From: an uncultured Flavobacteriales bacterium | Lineage (GTDB): Bacteria > Bacteroidota > Bacteroidia > Flavobacteriales > Vicingaceae | Length of the DNA stretch: 6,177 bases | Assembly (NCBI GenBank): GCA_913052515.1 | Contig: CAJXFJ010000120.1 | Span: forward strand, 1 to 6,177 | Direction: 5' to 3' | Shown: one piece after another, positions 5,424 to 6,177 of the stretch | Layout: every line of letters begins with the position of its first letter | How positions within the stretch are numbered: position 1 is the stretch's first letter | Notes under the pieces: model-generated | Told to the model about the DNA's origin: nothing | The model's database searches: none | What the model saw: the letters and a program-made list of their open reading frames with translations, nothing else | Translations under genes and position numbers: made by a program

Positions 5424-6177
5424 ATTGACAACTTTTGCAATAAATGGATTTAAGTTGATTGTCTTCTAAAGCTTGAATTCCATTTACTTCTTTGCTAAAA
5501 AAATGACAAAATTTCTGAGGATGAGAACTTGCAAATTTTTCCATCAATTCCATGTATTCTTTCTGATTAAACTCCTCTTCTCCATATCGTACAATTTGCA
5601 GGTAATAAGATAGAATTTCAGCATTTGTATCTACTTCCTGTACTTTTTTCTTAAGTAGTAATATAGCTTTTGGAAACTGATCTTGATGACAAAGGTATTT
5701 AGCTAAATCAAGTAGCTCATTATCCTCGAGCTCAGCTTTAGCTTTCCATTTTAAAATGGCTTCAAAATCTTTCTTACGCTCAACGAAATCATCTTTTTCA
5801 TAGTGAAAATTAGCAGCAATTAAATAGTATTGAAGCATTGCTCTTGCATAATTTTTTGTTGGAATATCTGCTGCCACATTGAGCTTCTCAAATCCATCAA
5901 GCCATTGCTCAACATCTTTTATTTTATCCGGATGTTTAGCCCAATAATTTAAAGTTGATAAATGGTAATTAAAATTAACAACCGCGTTTGTTTTGTCCAC
6001 TAAGTGTAATTCTAATGCAGCTTTATGAATAAGGTTTCCTTCATAAACTAAAGCCCCTTCTTCGGCTTCTAAAACCATTTGATTATTAATAACAGCTAGG
6101 TTTTGCTTCTTTTGCGAAGGATCCAATTTTGGGATTGCATTTGCAACTATGGATTTATCTTCTACTTTCTCTATCAA
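5422..6177 (-). CDS. TPR-like helical-repeat protein, C-terminal part (N-terminus outside window)
   Basis: The frame runs open to the right edge, where the first codon seen is TTG with no sign of a start, so these 251 residues are taken as the C-terminal part of a longer protein. After a charged first 30 residues, the rest is paired amphipathic helices with TPR-like spacing, for example around 103-125 (PTKNYARAMLQYYLIAANF), 135-165 and 166-200 (FPKAILLLKK then AEILSYYLQIV). No membrane segment is visible. The C-terminus FCHFFSKEVNGIQALEDN and YCKSCQ has three cysteines, two of them as CxxC in the last five residues. Such repeats usually bind other proteins. The partner is unknown, and I cannot name the family. 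It lies 29 bases upstream of the transporter gene on the same strand and is the first visible gene of the three-gene unit, so the operon promoter is outside the window. Confidence 0.8.
   Translation of the reverse strand: MIEKVEDKSIVANAIPKLDPSQKKQNLAVINNQMVLEAEEGALVYEGNLIHKAALELHLVDKTNAVVNFNYHLSTLNYWAKHPDKIKDVEQWLDGFEKLNVAADIPTKNYARAMLQYYLIAANFHYEKDDFVERKKDFEAILKWKAKAELEDNELLDLAKYLCHQDQFPKAILLLKKKVQEVDTNAEILSYYLQIVRYGEEEFNQKEYMELMEKFASSHPQKFCHFFSKEVNGIQALEDNQLKSIYCKSCQ

Overview
The window is low-GC bacterial chromosome and most likely comes from the Bacteroidota, probably a Flavobacteriales-like lineage. The evidence is the family types seen (a CorA with a GMNFENMPEL loop, an LhgO-type oxidase, a UMF1-type transporter, lineage-style hypothetical proteins), the absence of clear Shine-Dalgarno sequences before most starts, and several exact matches to the Bacteroidota -7 promoter element TAnnTTTG in non-coding gaps. 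The species cannot be named from this sequence. I see no mobile-element gene, CRISPR array, tRNA or rRNA.

Left half, + strand. Bases 1-131 form an unusual leader. It holds a candidate promoter, a 13-bp direct repeat at 33-bp spacing, a locally GC-rich stretch (30 of 60 bases in 61-120), and an 8-bp inverted repeat whose 3' arm ends exactly at the proposed GTG start. It precedes a two-gene operon: an MscS-type mechanosensitive channel (132-1016) and a CorA-type divalent-cation channel (1000-2115). These two overlap by 17 bases and so are probably translationally coupled. A 164-base gap with a perfect 10-bp palindrome and two exact -7 boxes leads to a 181-residue protein of unknown function (2280-2825).

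Right half, - strand. Three genes are read leftward with gaps of 29 and 35 bases: the C-terminal 251 residues of a helical-repeat (TPR-like) protein that enters from the right edge, a UMF1/Atg22-like major-facilitator transporter (5392 to 4088), and L-2-hydroxyglutarate oxidase LhgO (4052 to 2826). A candidate internal promoter lies just before lhgO. The + and - strand units converge with no spacer: the stop codons of the 181-residue gene and of lhgO abut as TAA|TTA at 2823-2828.

Functionally, the left operon joins osmotic-pressure release with Mg2+-type cation entry. The right operon joins a metabolite-repair enzyme, which returns L-2-hydroxyglutarate to 2-oxoglutarate, with a transporter of unknown substrate. 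No clearly new system is visible. The points most worth checking are the 1-131 leader, the palindrome and promoter overlap at 2157-2193, and the UMF1-lhgO pairing.
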